Of a DNA stretch of 20,144 nt, positions 18,238 to 20,144 are shown piece by piece. The notes under the pieces are model-generated. The model was given only the letters and a program-made list of their open reading frames with translations, did no database searches and was not told the origin of the DNA. A program made the position numbers and the translations under genes. Within the stretch, counting starts at the first letter, position 1, and every line of letters starts with the position of its first letter. This stretch comes from Neolecta irregularis DAH-3 (lineage: Eukaryota; Ascomycota; Neolectomycetes; Neolectales; Neolectaceae), in assembly GCA_001929475.1 (NCBI GenBank), contig LXFE01000542.1:1-20144 (forward strand). Direction: 5' to 3'.

Positions 18238-19905
18238 TCAGTTCCTTGTAGCATCTTGATCGCCAGGGAAATACCCACTGCTACTTGTGCTTTGTTCGAA
18301 TTTAGTTTTGGCATTGCGTAGTGTAGCATATGGAGCTTTGACGGGTTCAATCGCAGCATGATTATCAAGTTCTTTTTTAATTTTAACACCGCCGGGGATA
18401 TACCCGCCTTCTTCTTTTTCCTCTTCGATGGGATTTATTGGGCGATGATTTTCGACATGACCGTGTGGTTCATAGTTGCAGTCGACAATCGGGTGTTGGT
18501 TGAGCGGGTATGGGAAATACATATATCCCGTAAATTCATCGTTGAGGCTACTGGGAACCGGCGAGACTTCTGTTGGCGATAATGATGGTGTTGGAGAATG
18601 AGGTGTTGGCATCCGCAATGGCGCTGTCAAGCTTGGTGCTGGTGGGATGAAGACGTTTGACGGCGATTGATAGTTAATGTACGAGGACGCTACCGTGGGC
18701 ACGCCATTTGGTCCATGATATGCAGCGATAGCAAGAGGTGGTTCGTAGAATTGTGGAAATTTTCGAGCAATATTTGGAGAAGTAGACTGATTTGGAGGGG
18801 TAGGAGGACTTGCTCGATGAGAAGGAAACGGCAACGTGGGATTCAAATACTCGATTTCCAAATCATTATCATCCCTCTGTCCATTGTCGGCGTAATGACC
18901 GGGGCTCCGACCTCTAACAACGACAGGCATGCTCCTGCTAACTCCGATTAAAATGGGATCTTGTCCGGCGATGGTGGCGTGCAGCTCTACGCGGATAATA
19001 AAGAATTGTTGCTGAGCTCTGCGTTTGCCGTTATTAGCAGTAGCCGATTTAAACTGTATCCGCTCGAATACGACTTTCTCGTCTGGGCCGATTGTGACAA
19101 AAGCGGGGGCCATTTGGGGACCCTTGTCTCTCTTTGGTGTGTGCTGAACCAGAACGATGGCATTGTTGGGATCGGATGCAATGTGCGATGATATGGTGGT
19201 CTGGAAAGATTGGATGGGGACTTTGTTTGACATGCAAAGATTGGACACAAGGTTGACCTGGATGTGGGTCTGAAAATAGTTTCTGCGGTAGCACGTCCAT
19301 TTTCCATCTGCGACGAAGAATCCCCGATCGACGCTGGCAAAGATGGAGGGGGTATATTGTTCTGATCCGAGGTAGACGGGGCGAATTGTTTCTGTGCCTG
19401 AGAAGGGCAGGGTGATTTCGTCTGGGGCGGGCTTTGAGAATGCTGATCTGTGGTAGGGTTTGAGCAGGCGCGGGGGGCTGTGAGGGTCAGCGCGGGGCGA
19501 GTATGGCTGGATGTACGGGGCGTGGTGGGATGCGGGGCGGTGCAGCGGATAGAAGGTGTGCTGGGGCTTGAACGCAAAGTGCGAGTCTGAATTGGAAGCA
19601 TAGGGCTCTGTATTCGAAGGATAGGGCTGTGTACTCGAAGCATAGGGCGAGTCTCTAGTGGCAGTATAGTGCGAGTCTCTATTCGAAGCATAGGGCTGTG
19701 TATTGGCAGCGTAGTGCGAGTCTCTATTCGCATAGGGCTCTCTATTCGCATAGGTCTCTCTATCGGCATAGGGCTCTCTATTCGCATAGGTCTCTCTATC
19801 CGCATAGGGCGCCGAGTCGGCCTGCGGCAGACTGGAGGCAGCAAGCAGCAGGTGCTGGCGGCTGTGCGAGTCGTACGGCGCAGCGTAGCCCGTCTGGCGT
19901 TGCAT
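18238..19905 (-). CDS. NDT80/PhoG-type transcription factor (XprG/VIB-1 related), 555 aa
   Basis: A single exon from ATG 19905-19903. The frame stays open upstream to a GTG near 19989 but has no earlier ATG. Residues 34-112 are low-complexity Tyr/Asn/Arg/Glu repeats. The NDT80/PhoG Ig-fold DNA-binding domain spans about 183-340: YTPSIFASVDRGFFVADGKW, then TCYRRNYFQ, LVQHTPKRDKGPQ, ERIQFKSATANNGKRRAQQQ and VVVRGRSPGHYAD, all diagnostic blocks of the family. The C-terminal half is Pro/Ser-rich, probably an activation region, with a sumoylation-type IKKE near the end. Relatives control meiosis (Ndt80), extracellular protease and starvation responses (XprG) or heterokaryon incompatibility and cell death (VIB-1); which applies here cannot be told. 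The lack of introns contrasts with the neighbours. Confidence 0.9.
   Translation of the reverse strand: MQRQTGYAAPYDSHSRQHLLLAASSLPQADSAPYADRETYANREPYADRETYANREPYANRDSHYAANTQPYASNRDSHYTATRDSPYASSTQPYPSNTEPYASNSDSHFAFKPQHTFYPLHRPASHHAPYIQPYSPRADPHSPPRLLKPYHRSAFSKPAPDEITLPFSGTETIRPVYLGSEQYTPSIFASVDRGFFVADGKWTCYRRNYFQTHIQVNLVSNLCMSNKVPIQSFQTTISSHIASDPNNAIVLVQHTPKRDKGPQMAPAFVTIGPDEKVVFERIQFKSATANNGKRRAQQQFFIIRVELHATIAGQDPILIGVSRSMPVVVRGRSPGHYADNGQRDDNDLEIEYLNPTLPFPSHRASPPTPPNQSTSPNIARKFPQFYEPPLAIAAYHGPNGVPTVASSYINYQSPSNVFIPPAPSLTAPLRMPTPHSPTPSLSPTEVSPVPSSLNDEFTGYMYFPYPLNQHPIVDCNYEPHGHVENHRPINPIEEEKEEGGYIPGGVKIKKELDNHAAIEPVKAPYATLRNAKTKFEQSTSSSGYFPGDQDATRN
19570..19806 (-). repeat. Coding tandem repeat in the NDT80-type gene
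   Basis: Four perfect-register 18-bp units (19735-19806) encode YADRET, YANREP, YADRET, YANREP, alternating as two 36-bp pairs. A looser array of related codons (NRDSHY, NTQPYAS, TRDSPYAS, NTEPYAS) continues to 19570. The plus strand shows this as recurring ctctctattcgcatagg blocks. Such arrays change length easily by slippage or unequal exchange. Confidence 0.85.
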
Positions 19906-20144
19906 GGCCAAGGTCTTGCGGGGGAGGGACGACGACAGCCGACTGTTATATGGAGGCGCGACGGCGGCCGGCCATTTGACGCGAAGCACGCTAATCCAGG
20001 ATCTGCCGCCCGAGTGTGTTTGCTTGCAAGCGCAGTGTCGTCACTGGCGCATCCTGTGTTTGTAGCCGCGCGGGATCCGCAGCAGCGGTGCGCGCCCGCC
20101 GCGGCCACCGCTCCGCCGGCGATGGCCGCCCTCGAGACGGCGGG
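19906..20144. promoter_or_regulatory. GC-rich upstream region of the NDT80-type gene, cut by the window edge
   Basis: This stretch is markedly GC-rich compared with the rest of the window, notably 20060-20144. On the minus strand a CATATAAC TATA-like sequence lies at about 19945-19955, some 40-50 bp before the chosen ATG. The open frame over this region is a by-product of the base composition, or an N-terminal extension if an upstream exon exists beyond the window. Confidence 0.4.

Noticed and set aside
18987-20108. 373-codon minus-strand frame overlapping the NDT80-type gene
   Set aside because: It is an alternate frame of the repeat-rich, GC-rich coding region, with Arg/Pro/Thr-rich low-complexity content and no domain; the other frame carries the NDT80 domain.
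1-20144. CRISPR array, secondary-metabolite cluster or defence system
   Set aside because: No spaced direct repeats, and no PKS, NRPS or cluster-type genes; the genome is eukaryotic with housekeeping genes.

Overview
The window is nuclear DNA from a fungus. It holds spliceosomal introns, an intron-bearing tRNA gene, ESCRT-II, eIF3, peroxisomal multifunctional enzyme and NDT80-type genes, and decayed LTR sequences. I cannot fix the phylum. The PAS protein and the NDT80/PhoG factor look like those of filamentous Dikarya. The eIF3g, the UBE2L3-like E2 and the SCP2-tailed FOX2 also recall basidiomycetes or earlier-branching fungi. No species is claimed. Every spliced gene uses very short introns: 30 introns could be placed by frame and homology, 32-43 nt long with a mean of about 38 nt.

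Layout. 123-208: tRNA-Pro(CGG) with a 14-nt intron. 427-1631 (-): double-PAS protein. 1632-2785: intergenic. 2786-6209 (-): ten-exon FOX2 (two SDR domains, hydratase 2, C-terminal SCP2). 6444-7015 (-): E2 ubiquitin-conjugating enzyme, head-to-head with eIF3g at 7188-8089 (+) across 172 bp.

8090-12776 is gene-poor accessory sequence. It holds several diverged LTR fragments of one family (8747-9062 and 11650-12030), a probable second LTR type (12074-12321), a G-rich minisatellite, and one previously hidden multi-exon gene (about 10357-11267) that is visible only once the short-intron grammar is applied.

12777-14586 (+): nine-exon PNS1 choline-transporter-like membrane protein. 14864-15577 (+): uncharacterised basic protein with a C-terminal membrane segment. 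16161-17852 (+): seven-exon VPS36. It converges on 18238-19905 (-), an NDT80/PhoG-type transcription factor with a tandem-repeat N-terminus and a GC-rich upstream region reaching the window edge.

The genes do not form one pathway. They are housekeeping and regulatory genes (peroxisomal beta-oxidation, ubiquitin transfer, translation initiation, membrane transport, endosomal sorting, transcription) around a repeat-rich island. No biosynthetic cluster, CRISPR array or intact transposon was found. The most unusual feature is the uniformly tiny introns, followed by a covarying stem-loop inside the LTR family.
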